A program made the translations under genes and the position numbers. A stretch of DNA of 32,534 nucleotides from Methanomicrobiales archaeon (GTDB taxonomy: Archaea > Halobacteriota > Methanomicrobia > Methanomicrobiales > Methanospirillaceae), in NCBI GenBank assembly GCA_026394715.1, contig JAPKXR010000217.1, forward strand, positions 1-32,534. Reading direction: 5' to 3'. Shown here piece after piece: positions 1 through 8,483 of the stretch; the stretch's first letter is position 1; the number at the start of each line of letters is the position of its first letter. Below the pieces are notes generated by a model. It ran no database searches. It saw only the letters and a list, made by a program, of their open reading frames with translations, and was not told where the DNA came from.

Positions 1-543
1 TCACAATTATTCAATCATTCGCGGCAGAACCGGATGAAACGTATTTTTCAGCCCCTCCAGGTGGTCGCATGTTTCGCCCAGGCCACGGCCCACGGGGCCA
101 ATGACGGACAACATGCCGTCGGTATTATTACTGCACTTTTATTATCCGCAGGTGTCCTGTCATCATTCGATGTACCGACGTGGGTAATTCTTGCATCAGC
201 GATCGCCATCGCCCTTGGCACCTGTTTTGGTGGATGGCAGGTCGTAGACAAAATGGCAAAAGGCATCACCAAAATCCGCCCTTACCAGGGGTTCTGTGCT
301 GCGACGGTCAGCAGTGCTATCCTCGTCGGGGTTACCGAACAGGGAATTCCCGTTTCGTCCACCCATGCCATAAATGGTGCAATAATCGGGGTCGGGGCCA
401 CAAGGGGTAAAAAGGCCGTTCAATGGAAGGTTGTTCGGGAGATGATGACTGCATGGATTATCACCATCCCGATTGCCATCGTCTGTGCCTGGACTGGATA
501 CCACGTTGTCGCATTTTGTATCAGGTTACTTTTTTCGGGCTGA
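1..543 (+). CDS. pit: PiT-family inorganic phosphate permease, C-terminal part (5' end outside window)
   Basis: Low-affinity inorganic phosphate transporter of the PiT/PHO-4 family in the cytoplasmic membrane. The reading frame is open from base 1, so the gene starts upstream of the window; an ATG at 34 is internal. What remains is the second inverted half: a GAND motif near the start (AHGAND), alternating membrane segments, and a GIPVSSTHA motif typical of the family's second repeat. It aligns by eye with the second half of the complete permease at 1255-2283 but is clearly diverged from it, so this is an old paralogue rather than a recent duplicate. It is followed after about 50 nt by the DUF47 partner gene, the usual neighbour of pit. 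The family call is secure; ion coupling and affinity cannot be read from this fragment. Confidence 0.93.
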   Translation, partial: SQLFNHSRQNRMKRIFQPLQVVACFAQATAHGANDGQHAVGIITALLLSAGVLSSFDVPTWVILASAIAIALGTCFGGWQVVDKMAKGITKIRPYQGFCAATVSSAILVGVTEQGIPVSSTHAINGAIIGVGATRGKKAVQWKVVREMMTAWIITIPIAIVCAWTGYHVVAFCIRLLFSG

Positions 544-595
544 TAAAACCGCCATATTTTTTAACCTTTCCTCTCCAATACCCGAGTAGATCATT

Positions 596-1225
596 ATGGG
601 TTTACGCGAGTTACTGATTCCTCAGGATAAGATTTTTTTTGACCTGTTTGAGCGGCAGGTCGCGATTGTTACTGAAAGTGCCAACCAGCTGGTCGCGCTC
701 ACTGAGAATTTTACTAATGTGAAAGAAAAATGCCATGCAATAGAACTGCTGGAACACCAGGGGGACCAGATTACCCATGATATTTATGAAACACTCAATA
801 AGACCTTTATCACACCACTCGACCCCGAAGAAATTTCGGGACTGGCCTCCGCGCTTGATGACATACTGGACTATATTGACGGTTCTGCTGAAAAAATGCT
901 CTATTATGGGATTGAGTCCACCGATTCCCCAATCATCGAACTTTCAAAGCTGATACAACTCTCTGTCGTTGAAATTGAAGGGGCAGTTAAAGGTATCCGT
1001 GCAATCTCCAACCCGAAATATATTGAAGCCCGTTGCATTGAGGTAAACCGACTTGAAAACCTGGCAGATGATGTACTTGCCCATGCCATCATGGACCTGT
1101 TCAAGTCCAATGACGCGATTACCATTATCAAATACAAAGATATTTACGAGCACCTGGAAATCGCAACGGACTATTGTGAAGATGTGGCGAATGTGCTATC
1201 TGATATTGCAATTCGACATTCTTGA
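596..1225 (+). CDS. DUF47 family PhoU-like phosphate transport accessory protein
   Basis: A 209-residue, almost wholly helical cytosolic protein of the DUF47/PhoU-like family (COG1392). Family members are encoded beside PiT permeases and are thought to control or assist phosphate uptake. The sequence shows the expected acidic helices and a metal-ligand-like pattern around residues 60-90 (HQGDQITHDIYE, then DDILDYIDG). Length is normal for the family. The ATG at 596 has no strong Shine-Dalgarno sequence but begins the conserved N-terminal helix. It sits between two permease genes: 52 nt after the first and 29 nt before the ATG of the second, so all three are probably one transcript. A PhoU of the Pst system is the alternative, but the PiT context argues for DUF47. 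Confidence 0.93.
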   Translation: MGLRELLIPQDKIFFDLFERQVAIVTESANQLVALTENFTNVKEKCHAIELLEHQGDQITHDIYETLNKTFITPLDPEEISGLASALDDILDYIDGSAEKMLYYGIESTDSPIIELSKLIQLSVVEIEGAVKGIRAISNPKYIEARCIEVNRLENLADDVLAHAIMDLFKSNDAITIIKYKDIYEHLEIATDYCEDVANVLSDIAIRHS

Positions 1226-1254
1226 CGAAGACGAAGCCCGCCCTGAGGACAACA

Positions 1255-2283
1255 ATGATTCCAGCACCTGAAATTCTTATCCTGTTTGTCATATTTATTG
1301 CCCTTGTATTCGACTTTACTAACGGTTTCCACGATTCGGCGAACTCCATCTCCACAGTTGTCTCCACAAAGGTCCTCTCACCCCGGAACGCGGTTGTATT
1401 TGCCGCATTTTTTAATTTTATCGCGGTCTTCGGATTTGGTGTAGCTGTTGCAAATACGATCAGTAAAACGATTAAACTTGACTATGTCCCCGCTGACGTA
1501 GTTCCCTGGATTATCCTTTCGGCGCTTTCCGGAGCAATTATCTGGAATATTATCACATGGATTATCGGTCTTCCTACTTCTTCGTCCCACGCCCTTATTG
1601 GCGGGTTGATGGGGGCAGGTCTGTCTGCTGCAGGTATCGCAGCAATCCAGTGGTCGACTGTCGAACTGGTCCTGACCTTTATGGTCCTCTCGCCGCTTAT
1701 TGGTCTTAGTGTCGGGTTCTTATTCATGGCGGTAGTCCTCTGGTTAACACGATCAACCCAGAAAGCGACAGCCGATCATTATTTTAAAAAACTGCAGCTC
1801 TGTTCAGCCGCGGCTTACAGTTTTTCACATGGTACCAATGATGCCCAGAAGACAATGGGGATTATCACTCCCCTGTTGTTCAGTATCGGGTACTATGGTG
1901 CGACAGTCGACCCACATAATCTCCCGGTGCCTACCTGGGTCATTCTGATTTGTTATGGTGCAATTGCCCTCGGGACGCTATCCGGTGGTTGGCGGATTGT
2001 AAAAACCATGGGCTATAAAATTACACGTCTTCGCCCTGTACACGGTTTTGCCGCTGAAACAGCGAGTGCAGGGACGATAATTGGGGCCTCCATGCTTGGG
2101 ATCCCGGTAAGTACCACCCAGATCATCTGTGCATCTATTATGGGTGTGGGGTCCACGACTGGCACCAGTGCGGTAAAATGGGGTGTTGCACGGAGTATCA
2201 TGTGGGCCTGGATCTTCACTATTCCGATCAGCGCCGTTATCGGGTTTTTGGTGTTCTACGGGCTCCGGGTTGTGGCGAGCTAA
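1255..2283 (+). CDS. pit: PiT-family inorganic phosphate permease (complete)
   Basis: Full-length phosphate permease, 342 residues with about ten membrane segments. The two inverted repeats are visible: the first carries GFHDSAN near residue 25 and a PTSSSHALIGG motif near 110-120, the second carries SHGTNDAQ near 195 and GIPVSTTQ near 285. These GxxDxA(N/Q) and (S/T)(S/T)(H/Q) motifs define the PiT/PHO-4 family and line the phosphate and cation path. A TTG at 1222 lies in frame and overlaps the preceding gene, but the ATG at 1255 follows a CTGAGG Shine-Dalgarno-like sequence and starts just before the first membrane helix, so it is preferred. Last gene of the pit-DUF47-pit cluster; a hairpin and T-run follow at 2360-2395. 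Confidence 0.95.
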   Translation: MIPAPEILILFVIFIALVFDFTNGFHDSANSISTVVSTKVLSPRNAVVFAAFFNFIAVFGFGVAVANTISKTIKLDYVPADVVPWIILSALSGAIIWNIITWIIGLPTSSSHALIGGLMGAGLSAAGIAAIQWSTVELVLTFMVLSPLIGLSVGFLFMAVVLWLTRSTQKATADHYFKKLQLCSAAAYSFSHGTNDAQKTMGIITPLLFSIGYYGATVDPHNLPVPTWVILICYGAIALGTLSGGWRIVKTMGYKITRLRPVHGFAAETASAGTIIGASMLGIPVSTTQIICASIMGVGSTTGTSAVKWGVARSIMWAWIFTIPISAVIGFLVFYGLRVVAS

Positions 2284-2359
2284 TATCAGAAGGGACTATG
2301 GGCCAGGGGTTTTCCTGCACCCAGTGTCCGGATCGTAGTCCCCCGCAAAATCCCCAGGT

Positions 2360-2395
2360 TCTGCTGCCAGGATTTTTGCGTAGCAGACTTTTTTT
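2360..2395 (+). terminator. hairpin plus T7 at the end of the pit cluster
   Basis: TCTGCT (2360-2365) pairs with AGCAGA (2382-2387), followed almost at once by seven T residues (2389-2395). The T-run stops next to the stop codon of the convergent nth gene. Archaeal termination depends mainly on the U-tract and on FttA, so the hairpin may not be required. Confidence 0.55.
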
Positions 2396-3034
2396 CTAGA
2401 AAATATCGCTGTTATAGCGGCACAACTGTTTGATGGGGCATATCGGACACTTGGGTCGCCGGGCAATGCAGATTTTCCGCCCATGGCTGATCATGAGGTC
2501 AGTAAGTTTTCCCCATTCTTCTTTTGGGAACAGCGCCACGAGGTCCTGTTCAACACCTGCCGCGTCGCTGTTACCGGAAAATCCAATGAGCTGCGAAAGC
2601 CTGAGTACATGGGTGTCAACCGCTACCCCCTCCTGTTTCCCGAATGAATGGTAGAGGACAATATTTGCAGTCTTTCGCCCGACTCCAGGTATCCTTAGCA
2701 GGAGTTCCATCGTATCAGGCACGTGCCCGCCATAATCCCTGACGAGCATCGCGGACGCTTCGATGATACGCCGTGCCTTCATATGGAAAAACCCCGTTCT
2801 GTGGATGATCTGCTCGACATCCTCTATCCGGGCTTCTGCCAGTGTTTCAGGGGTAGGGTACAGGGCGAAGAGGGGGCCAATGACCTCGTCCACGGATTTA
2901 TCGGTGGTCTGAGCGGAGAGGATCGTTGCAATGAGTGATTCGAACGGTGGGGCACCGGCCCGGTGATGGGTGCTTGCCTCCGGGTACCCGGCATCAAGGG
3001 TATGGTAGACTTCCCTGGCGGTTTTCCGGTCCAT
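2396..3034 (-). CDS. nth: endonuclease III, [4Fe-4S] DNA glycosylase/AP lyase
   Basis: Base-excision repair enzyme that removes oxidised pyrimidines and nicks the abasic site by beta-elimination. All hallmarks are present in 212 residues: the helix-hairpin-helix LRIPGVGRKTAN (113-124) with catalytic Lys121, catalytic Asp140 in the VDTHV motif, and a C-terminal iron-sulfur motif C189-x6-C196-x2-C199-x5-C205 with the spacing of E. coli Nth. A TTG lies in frame six bases upstream, but the ATG at 3034 has a GGGGAG ribosome binding site at the right distance. It lies 34 nt downstream of tRNA-Pro on the same strand and may be read from the tRNA promoter. Convergent with the pit cluster. Confidence 0.96.
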   Translation of the reverse strand: MDRKTAREVYHTLDAGYPEASTHHRAGAPPFESLIATILSAQTTDKSVDEVIGPLFALYPTPETLAEARIEDVEQIIHRTGFFHMKARRIIEASAMLVRDYGGHVPDTMELLLRIPGVGRKTANIVLYHSFGKQEGVAVDTHVLRLSQLIGFSGNSDAAGVEQDLVALFPKEEWGKLTDLMISHGRKICIARRPKCPICPIKQLCRYNSDIF

Positions 3035-3068
3035 GTACAACTCCCCTGAAGTAAAAGTCTAAAAAGAA

Positions 3069-3143
3069 TGGGGTAGGGCGGATTCGAACCGCCGTCAAAG
3101 CGTCCCAAACGCTCTAGGATGGACCAGGCTACCCTACTACCCC
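3069..3143 (-). tRNA. tRNA-Pro, anticodon TGG
   Basis: The minus strand folds into a complete 75-nt cloverleaf: acceptor GGGGTAG/CTACCCC, D-arm with the GGGTAGCCTGGTC sequence typical of archaeal tRNA-Pro, anticodon stem GAGCG/CGCTT with loop TTTGGGA giving anticodon TGG, and T-arm GGCGG-TTCGAAT-CCGCC. The discriminator base is A. CCA is not encoded, as usual for archaea. I see no intron. A T-rich stretch (TTCTTTTTAG) follows the 3' end. An AT-rich box on the minus strand near 3181 could be the promoter TATA, but its spacing is slightly long. Confidence 0.95.
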
Positions 3144-3206
3144 GGGTACTGGATCTACAGGTGTGATGGGATTGTACAAATAATTACCGGTTATTTTCTG
3201 TCCGGG

Positions 3207-3914
3207 TCAGAGCGGGAGGAGCCTGGTATTGTTCTCACTGCACACGATAGTCCCGCTAAACAGGCCAGAAATTACAGCATCGGGCAGGTTTTTTGGCTTC
3301 CTGCCATCGAGGACGACCAGAGGGATGCCGCTCCTCTGGATTATTTTTACGGCGATTGCATCCATTACTGTATTCGAACCTGCATCCAGCCTGCTCCCCC
3401 CGACTATCTCTGCAAGCCTGTCGGGGGTCAGGTGGGTATACCGGGTTGCGGAAGCATCCGTTTTCGGGTCCGCGCTGTAGATACCATCCACTGATGTAAG
3501 GTTAACGAGGATCGCTGCTCCCGTGCGTTCGGCCAGTACCGCGGCAACTGCATCGGTAGTCTGGGCCGGCGTTACACCGCCCATGACTACGATCCGGCCT
3601 GATACCGCATATTCCAACGCCGTTGCCTGGTCCTCTGCAACGTCGGGGTATGCGGAATCCCCAAGTGCTGCAATGAGCAGCGTCGCGTTGAGACGTGTTA
3701 CCAGGATGCCGATTTCGTCGCAGGTGCCCTCATCAACACCGAGCGTTCTCGCCGCTTCAATGTACCTCCTCGCTTCCCCGCCACCGCCGACTACCACAAA
3801 AACCCGCAACTTTTCTGAAACCTGCCTGAGGGCAGCAGCGTACTCCACAATGCGGTGGTCGGAAAGGTTTGGGACAAGGACAGAACCTCCAAGTGAGATG
3901 ACAAGGGATTTCAT
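3207..3914 (-). CDS. pyrH: UMP kinase (archaeal type)
   Basis: Amino-acid-kinase-fold enzyme that phosphorylates UMP to UDP in pyrimidine nucleotide synthesis. The 235 residues show the N-terminal phosphate-binding strand and loop (SLGGSVLVP, residues 7-15), the glycine-rich VVVGGGGEARRYI (about 41-53) and the VDGIYSADPK segment (about 143-152) that identifies uridylate kinases of this fold. Length matches archaeal PyrH rather than acetylglutamate or aspartate kinase. The ATG at 3914 opens directly on the first beta strand, and an AT-rich box about 27 nt upstream suggests a leaderless message. It ends about 60 nt before the tRNA-Pro gene and is transcribed in the same direction. Confidence 0.92.
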   Translation of the reverse strand: MKSLVISLGGSVLVPNLSDHRIVEYAAALRQVSEKLRVFVVVGGGGEARRYIEAARTLGVDEGTCDEIGILVTRLNATLLIAALGDSAYPDVAEDQATALEYAVSGRIVVMGGVTPAQTTDAVAAVLAERTGAAILVNLTSVDGIYSADPKTDASATRYTHLTPDRLAEIVGGSRLDAGSNTVMDAIAVKIIQRSGIPLVVLDGRKPKNLPDAVISGLFSGTIVCSENNTRLLPL

Positions 3915-3935
3915 TTCGTACAGGTGGGGAAATTG

Positions 3936-3946
3936 GAGATATTAAC
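3936..3946 (-). promoter_or_regulatory. TATA-like box of pyrH
   Basis: On the minus strand the sequence GGTTAATATCT is centred about 27 nt upstream of the pyrH ATG. That spacing puts the predicted transcription start at or next to the start codon. The match is an inference from archaeal promoter geometry. Confidence 0.4.
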
Positions 3947-4051
3947 CTGATTGTTCTCCCCCGTTTTTTTTCCTGATTCCCGGTTGTTGGAGTCCCCTGG
4001 TTGGCAGGGATCAACAGTCATTATTGCTATGGCGAAAGAGAACATGCTTCA

Positions 4052-4228
4052 ATGATCCTGTGTTGCCCGGAATGCCAGAGTGTTGAAGTGTACGAAGTGG
4101 CCGGTGGTTGTGTCGGACAGGTCTACCGTTGCAAGAAATGCGGGTACCGCGGCTCATTTGTCCTCGAAATTGACGAGAATGAGCTTGAAGCATTACAAGG
4201 TGGCCAGCCTGATAATGTCCCGGGTTGA
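4052..4228 (+). CDS. small zinc-ribbon protein
   Basis: A 58-residue protein with two CxxC knuckles, CPEC at residues 5-8 and CKKC near 28-31, separated by about 20 residues: a classic single zinc ribbon. The tail is acidic (EIDENELEALQ). An in-frame TTG at 4001 would add 17 residues of low similarity to any ribbon, so the ATG at 4052 is preferred; it places the first knuckle at the very N-terminus, as in other archaeal mini-ribbons. Function unknown; such proteins often contact RNA, RNA polymerase or protein partners. It lies 39 nt upstream of amrS on the same strand and is probably co-transcribed with it. Confidence 0.75.
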   Translation: MILCCPECQSVEVYEVAGGCVGQVYRCKKCGYRGSFVLEIDENELEALQGGQPDNVPG

Positions 4229-4267
4229 TACGATTCCCAGACCAGGCGGGTACCAGGGGTGATAAGG

Positions 4268-5299
4268 ATGCCGATGCATGAAGCAGCCCTTTACAAAAAA
4301 TTGCCGGAACTCGCTGTACGGTGTTCAGTGTGCAATAACCGTTGCACGATCCAGGAGGGGAAGAGCGGGATCTGTCAGGTCAGGGTTAACAAATTAGGTA
4401 CGCTGTATTCCACGACATACGGACTTATCACGTCTGAAGCCATTGACCCGGTAGAGAAGAAACCCCTCTACCATTTCCTGCCCGGTACCCGCTGTTATTC
4501 CCTTGGCGGCATCGGCTGTAACTTCCACTGTGAACACTGCCAGAACTGGCACATATCGAGGGCAACCGGTGATATGGTCCGGATGACCGGACTTAGCCCG
4601 GCAGAAGGTGTTGCCCATGCGGAACGGCAAGGGTGCAGGAGTATTGCGTGGACCTACAATGAACCTACTATCTGGCATGAATATGCGCGAGACATGAGTG
4701 TACTTGCCCGATCGAAGGGACTCGGCACCGTGTACGTAACAAACGGGTATATCACCGAGGAAGCGCTCCGCGATCTCTCACCGGTGCTGAACGCATTCCG
4801 TGTCGATATCAAGTCTTTTTCCGATGATTTTTACCGGAAAATCTGTGGTGGCCGGCTTGAACCTGTGCTCAATTCGACAATTCTTGCAAGAGAACTTAAA
4901 ATGCATGTCGAGGTCGTGAACCTTATAATCCCTGGGTTAAATGACAGCCCGGAGGAGATCGATGCCCTCATCAAGTGGGTCATTGAGTACCCGGGTCCTG
5001 CTACACCTGTCCATTTTACCCGGTTCCACCCGGATTACCACATGACAGACCGCGCAGACACACCTGTTGCCACCCTGGAAAAAATTTACAGGCGGGCAAA
5101 AGAGCTGGGCCTTCGGTTCCCCTACCTCGGTAATGTCTACCGGCACCCGTTTGAACATACCTACTGCCCGCGTTGCGGTGAACTGCTGATAGAGCGGACG
5201 GGATATGAAATTGCCATCCGGAACCTCGATAACCACAGCTGCGGGAGATGTGGTGAGGTGATAGAGATTGTCACAGACGTCGGGAAAAAACAGGGCTGA
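4268..5299 (+). CDS. amrS: AmmeMemoRadiSam system radical SAM enzyme
   Basis: Radical SAM enzyme of the group defined by co-occurrence with AMMECR1 and Memo proteins; the reaction is unknown to me. The SAM cluster motif C84-x3-C88-x2-C91 (GCNFHCEHCQNW) is intact. An N-terminal cysteine set (C19, C22, C26, C36) and the conserved segments EAIDPVEKKPLYHFLPG and CQNWHISR are characteristic of the family. A C-terminal zinc ribbon is visible (CPRCGELL and later CGRCGEVI), an extension beyond the core domain. Candidate starts are GTG 4259, ATG 4268 and ATG 4274; a GGGGTGAT ribosome binding site at 4256-4263 fits either ATG and overlaps the GTG. Neither AMMECR1 nor Memo is present in this window; the only close partner is the zinc-ribbon gene upstream. 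Confidence 0.9.
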   Translation: MPMHEAALYKKLPELAVRCSVCNNRCTIQEGKSGICQVRVNKLGTLYSTTYGLITSEAIDPVEKKPLYHFLPGTRCYSLGGIGCNFHCEHCQNWHISRATGDMVRMTGLSPAEGVAHAERQGCRSIAWTYNEPTIWHEYARDMSVLARSKGLGTVYVTNGYITEEALRDLSPVLNAFRVDIKSFSDDFYRKICGGRLEPVLNSTILARELKMHVEVVNLIIPGLNDSPEEIDALIKWVIEYPGPATPVHFTRFHPDYHMTDRADTPVATLEKIYRRAKELGLRFPYLGNVYRHPFEHTYCPRCGELLIERTGYEIAIRNLDNHSCGRCGEVIEIVTDVGKKQG

Positions 5300-5620
5300 A
5301 AATCCGGTTTCTCATTGACCGTATGCCAGGCACCTGTCGCAGGTGCCGCCGGGTTTTATGGGTTATAACACGAGTGAGTGCCAGTAGTATGGCCCCGGGT
5401 TCGTATGGCCCCGGCCAAAGGATGACCTGGAGCCTCGCGGTGTGACAAAAAAATGAGGCCTGCCCTTGAAAATGAGATCGAACACGCAGGCTACGTACCG
5501 GGACCGCGCGCCGACATACATTTTTCTGGTGCGTTCACTGCAGGAAGTTGTACAGGATCCGTTCAGTTGCAGCTGAACTTATTCAAACCGGCAAAAAATG
5601 ATAGTGTGGCCCCTTTTGCA
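5300..5620. other. spacer after amrS: hairpin, short direct repeat and a doubtful ORF
   Basis: No well-supported gene. A perfect 8-bp hairpin GGCACCTG-tcg-CAGGTGCC lies at 5329-5347, about 30 nt after amrS, and may help end its transcript. The 12-mer GTATGGCCCCGG occurs twice, at 5387-5398 and 5403-5414. A 62-codon plus-strand ORF (5453-5641) has an acceptable GGTGTGA ribosome binding site but no recognisable protein features and would run 21 nt into the convergent gene. A second small hairpin, GTTCAG/CTGAAC, lies at 5561-5578. Confidence 0.5.
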
Positions 5621-6040
5621 TCAGGTGGCGGCCTGCGTTGACTGTGCGGCGACCTGTGTCCCTGCAGGGCGTTTGAGCCAGAGTAGGTCCTTTCCTTCGT
5701 AGCGGAATGAGCGCATAAAAATAACTTTTACCTCAGCCGGAATGCCCGAAACATCAGTCCCCTGAGGTACTAACAGGCAGGCATGCCACGAACTTTTTTT
5801 TGCAGCCGGTGTCGCTCTCCCCTCCAGGAGTGCTGATACCAACCCCTGTCCTACAACTCTCCCAAAGGTTGCACCAACGGTGGCGACCTGGTTCGACCCT
5901 CGTCTCCGTGATAATGAAAATATTTCATCGTCCCCAACCTGCTTTGCTGCTCCTGATATTACCCACCCTTCACTGGCAGGGTAGTTGCGTTTCAGTTCCT
6001 TTTGCACGATGTCGTGCATAATATCACCAGAATATCCCAT
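5621..6040 (-). CDS. hypothetical protein
   Basis: A 139-residue soluble protein I do not recognise. It begins with an amphipathic helix (MGYSGDIMHDIVQKELKR), continues with an alternating strand pattern rich in Gly, Val and Arg, and has two segments that look like a small alpha/beta domain: GATFGRVVGQGLVSALLEG near 62-80 and SSWHACLLVPQG near 90-101. It ends in an Ala/Thr/Gln-rich tail. There are no membrane segments, signal peptide or cysteine clusters. The start is the ATG at 6040, which has a strong AGGTGATC ribosome binding site; an in-frame TTG upstream at 6103 would add residues without such support. Divergent from ppk and convergent with amrS. Confidence 0.7.
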   Translation of the reverse strand: MGYSGDIMHDIVQKELKRNYPASEGWVISGAAKQVGDDEIFSLSRRRGSNQVATVGATFGRVVGQGLVSALLEGRATPAAKKSSWHACLLVPQGTDVSGIPAEVKVIFMRSFRYEGKDLLWLKRPAGTQVAAQSTQAAT

Positions 6041-6298
6041 TGCATGATCACCTACCTCATGTTCATCAGGGAAGGTTAAACATTTTTTCCTTTTCTGCGG
6101 CAAAAATAGTGTGACGTGTAATTTATTTTGATAAAAATCAATGATCCAACAAATTCTCCAGCGCGTTGCGTTCCGTTGTCAGCGCTCACACCACCACTTC
6201 ATGTTATAAAAATAAAATTTATTCCGTGTATTAATGGGATATGATTATAACGTCATGGTATGACTTGTATTCAGTGAAATCAGAAAGGGTGTGACAGG

Positions 6299-8449
6299 AT
6301 GCCGTCGCGTTGCAGGAATGATCAACCGAATCAGAAGACCTCTGTCCAGGTGCAAAGATCCCAATATATTAACCGTGAGATCGGCTGGATACGATTCAAC
6401 CGTCACGTCCTTGACGAGGCGTCTGATACACGGCACCCGCTACTTGAGCGGGTCAAGTTCCTTTCTATATTTGCAAATAATCTCGACGAGTTCTTCATGG
6501 TACGGGTGTCCGGGCTCCAGAGGCAGGTAGAAAGCGGTGTCCTCGAGGCTCCTCCTGACGGTATGAGCCCCATGGAGCAACTCGCAGAAATCCATGATCA
6601 ACTGGCACCCCTCCTCGCAGCACAATCCGGGTGCTGGGAATGCGACCTGGTACCGGCCATGAAGGCTGAAGGCATCGAAATACTTCCTGTACATGCCCTT
6701 TCGGATGAGGAGCGTATCATGATGCGGGAATATTATGAGCATGAGGTCTTCCCTGTCCTGACACCGCTTGCGTTCGATAAGTCCCACCCGTTTCCCTTTA
6801 TTTCCAACCTCTCGCTGAACCTGGCCATCGTGGTAAGAGACCCCGCGAGGAAGGAGGACCTCTTCGCACGGATAAAAGTGCCTACCGACCTCTTTCCACG
6901 TCTTATACGCATTCCCGAGCCAAAACCGGTGAAAAAGCGGGGAAGACCGACAGAAAAATTTGTGTTCCTTGAGGACCTTGTATCGTCCTGTCTTGACCGG
7001 CTTTTCCCGGGTATGGAAATTGTTGCGGCATATCCTTTCAGGGTAACGCGCGATGCAGATCTTGAGATCGAAGAAGATGAGGCGTCAGACCTGTTAACTG
7101 CCATTGAAGAAAGTGTGGAGCTCCGGCGCATCGGCTCTCCTATCAGGGTAGAGGTATCTTCGGCCATGCCTGCAGGTATTTGTGAGATGCTTTCTGCAAA
7201 ACTCGGGATCAGCAGGGATATGTTCTACCGGGTGGAACCGCCGGTCGGGATGGCAGACCTGATGCAGCTCTACGGGCTCGATCGACCGGACTTGAAAGAC
7301 CTGCCCTTTGTTCCGGCCGTCCCGCCATCACTTGAAGGGGATGCGGATATTTTTGCCGGGATCAGGAAAGGCGACATCCTTCTCTTTCACCCGTACGATA
7401 GTTTCTCCCCGGTGGTATCATTTTTAAAGCAGGCGGCAAAAGACCCGGATGTCCTTGCCATCAAAATAACCCTCTACCGCGTGGGTCCGAATTCTCCGGT
7501 TGTCGATGCCCTGATGGAAGCGCGGAATAACGGCAAGGATGTCGCCGCGATGATAGAACTGAAGGCCCGCTTTGATGAAGAAAATAACATCGGGTGGGCG
7601 AGGGCACTTGAACGGGCGGGTGTTCACGTGGTGTACGGGCTTTCCGGTCTCAAAGTACATAGCAAGGTCTGCATGGTTGTCCGAAAGGAGAAAGAAGGGA
7701 TCACCCGCTATGTACACCTGGGGACCGGGAACTACAACGCTTCGACGAGCCGGATTTATACCGACCTGGGCCTCTTCACGAAGGACCACGTGATTGGTGC
7801 CGATGTAGCAGATCTGTTCAATGCACTTACCGGGTATTCGCGGGTACATTCATACCGTTCGCTCCTGGTCGCGCCGGTCAGTATCAGGAAAGGGCTTTTT
7901 GATCGGATCGAACGAGAAATTGAATTGCACAGGAAAAACGGAGGCGGCCATATCATTTTCAAGATCAATGCACTGGTGGACCGGCGCTGTATCGATATCT
8001 TATACCGGGCATCAGATGCAGGTGTTCGGGTGGACCTCCAGGTACGAGGGATCTGCTGTCTCCGGCCCGGGGTCCCCGGTCTTAGTGAGCATATTAATGT
8101 CTCCAGTATCGTCGGGCGGTTCCTGGAACACCCCCGTATCTTTTATTTCCGGAATGGTGGCGACGAGGAGGTGTTCCTCGGCAGTGCCGACCTGATGCCG
8201 AGAAACCTGGACCGCCGTGTCGAAGTTATTTTCCCGGTTAACGACCCGGTCATCCGGCGATCGATTATCGATTCTATCCTGAATGTCTATATGAAGGACA
8301 CGGTGAATATGCGCATCCTGAATCCCGATGGGGATTACACCCGGGTACAGCCCCTGCAGGGGGAAGCACCGTGCAATGCCCAGGCATGGCTGATCTCGCA
8401 CCGGGGTACCTGGCATGAAAAAGGAAAGAAACCTTCGAAGAAAAAGTGA
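6299..8449 (+). CDS. ppk1: polyphosphate kinase, PPK1 family
   Basis: Makes long-chain polyphosphate from ATP, and can run in reverse. The 716 residues carry the N-terminal PPK domain (IGWIRFNRHVLDEA at about 29-42), the body domain, and two phospholipase-D-like C-terminal domains. The autophosphorylated histidine should be His454 in GLKVHSKVCMV, with His473 in HLGTGNYN and His611 in FLEHPRIFYF matching other conserved active-site histidines of E. coli PPK. Length is normal. The ATG at 6299 follows AAAGGGTG; the first 25 residues look poorly conserved, so the true start could be slightly later. It is single, with AT-rich promoter sequence upstream (6200-6225) and a T7 run at 8484-8490. It complements the pit genes and the exopolyphosphatase in the window. 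Confidence 0.96.
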   Translation: MPSRCRNDQPNQKTSVQVQRSQYINREIGWIRFNRHVLDEASDTRHPLLERVKFLSIFANNLDEFFMVRVSGLQRQVESGVLEAPPDGMSPMEQLAEIHDQLAPLLAAQSGCWECDLVPAMKAEGIEILPVHALSDEERIMMREYYEHEVFPVLTPLAFDKSHPFPFISNLSLNLAIVVRDPARKEDLFARIKVPTDLFPRLIRIPEPKPVKKRGRPTEKFVFLEDLVSSCLDRLFPGMEIVAAYPFRVTRDADLEIEEDEASDLLTAIEESVELRRIGSPIRVEVSSAMPAGICEMLSAKLGISRDMFYRVEPPVGMADLMQLYGLDRPDLKDLPFVPAVPPSLEGDADIFAGIRKGDILLFHPYDSFSPVVSFLKQAAKDPDVLAIKITLYRVGPNSPVVDALMEARNNGKDVAAMIELKARFDEENNIGWARALERAGVHVVYGLSGLKVHSKVCMVVRKEKEGITRYVHLGTGNYNASTSRIYTDLGLFTKDHVIGADVADLFNALTGYSRVHSYRSLLVAPVSIRKGLFDRIEREIELHRKNGGGHIIFKINALVDRRCIDILYRASDAGVRVDLQVRGICCLRPGVPGLSEHINVSSIVGRFLEHPRIFYFRNGGDEEVFLGSADLMPRNLDRRVEVIFPVNDPVIRRSIIDSILNVYMKDTVNMRILNPDGDYTRVQPLQGEAPCNAQAWLISHRGTWHEKGKKPSKKK

Positions 8450-8483
8450 TGCCATTCCGCCGGGGTCGACCTGGAGTTCGAAG

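Noticed and set aside
5453-5641. A 62-codon plus-strand ORF after amrS
   Set aside because: It has a passable ribosome binding site but no family or conserved features, and runs into the end of the convergent gene. Mentioned only in the spacer entry.
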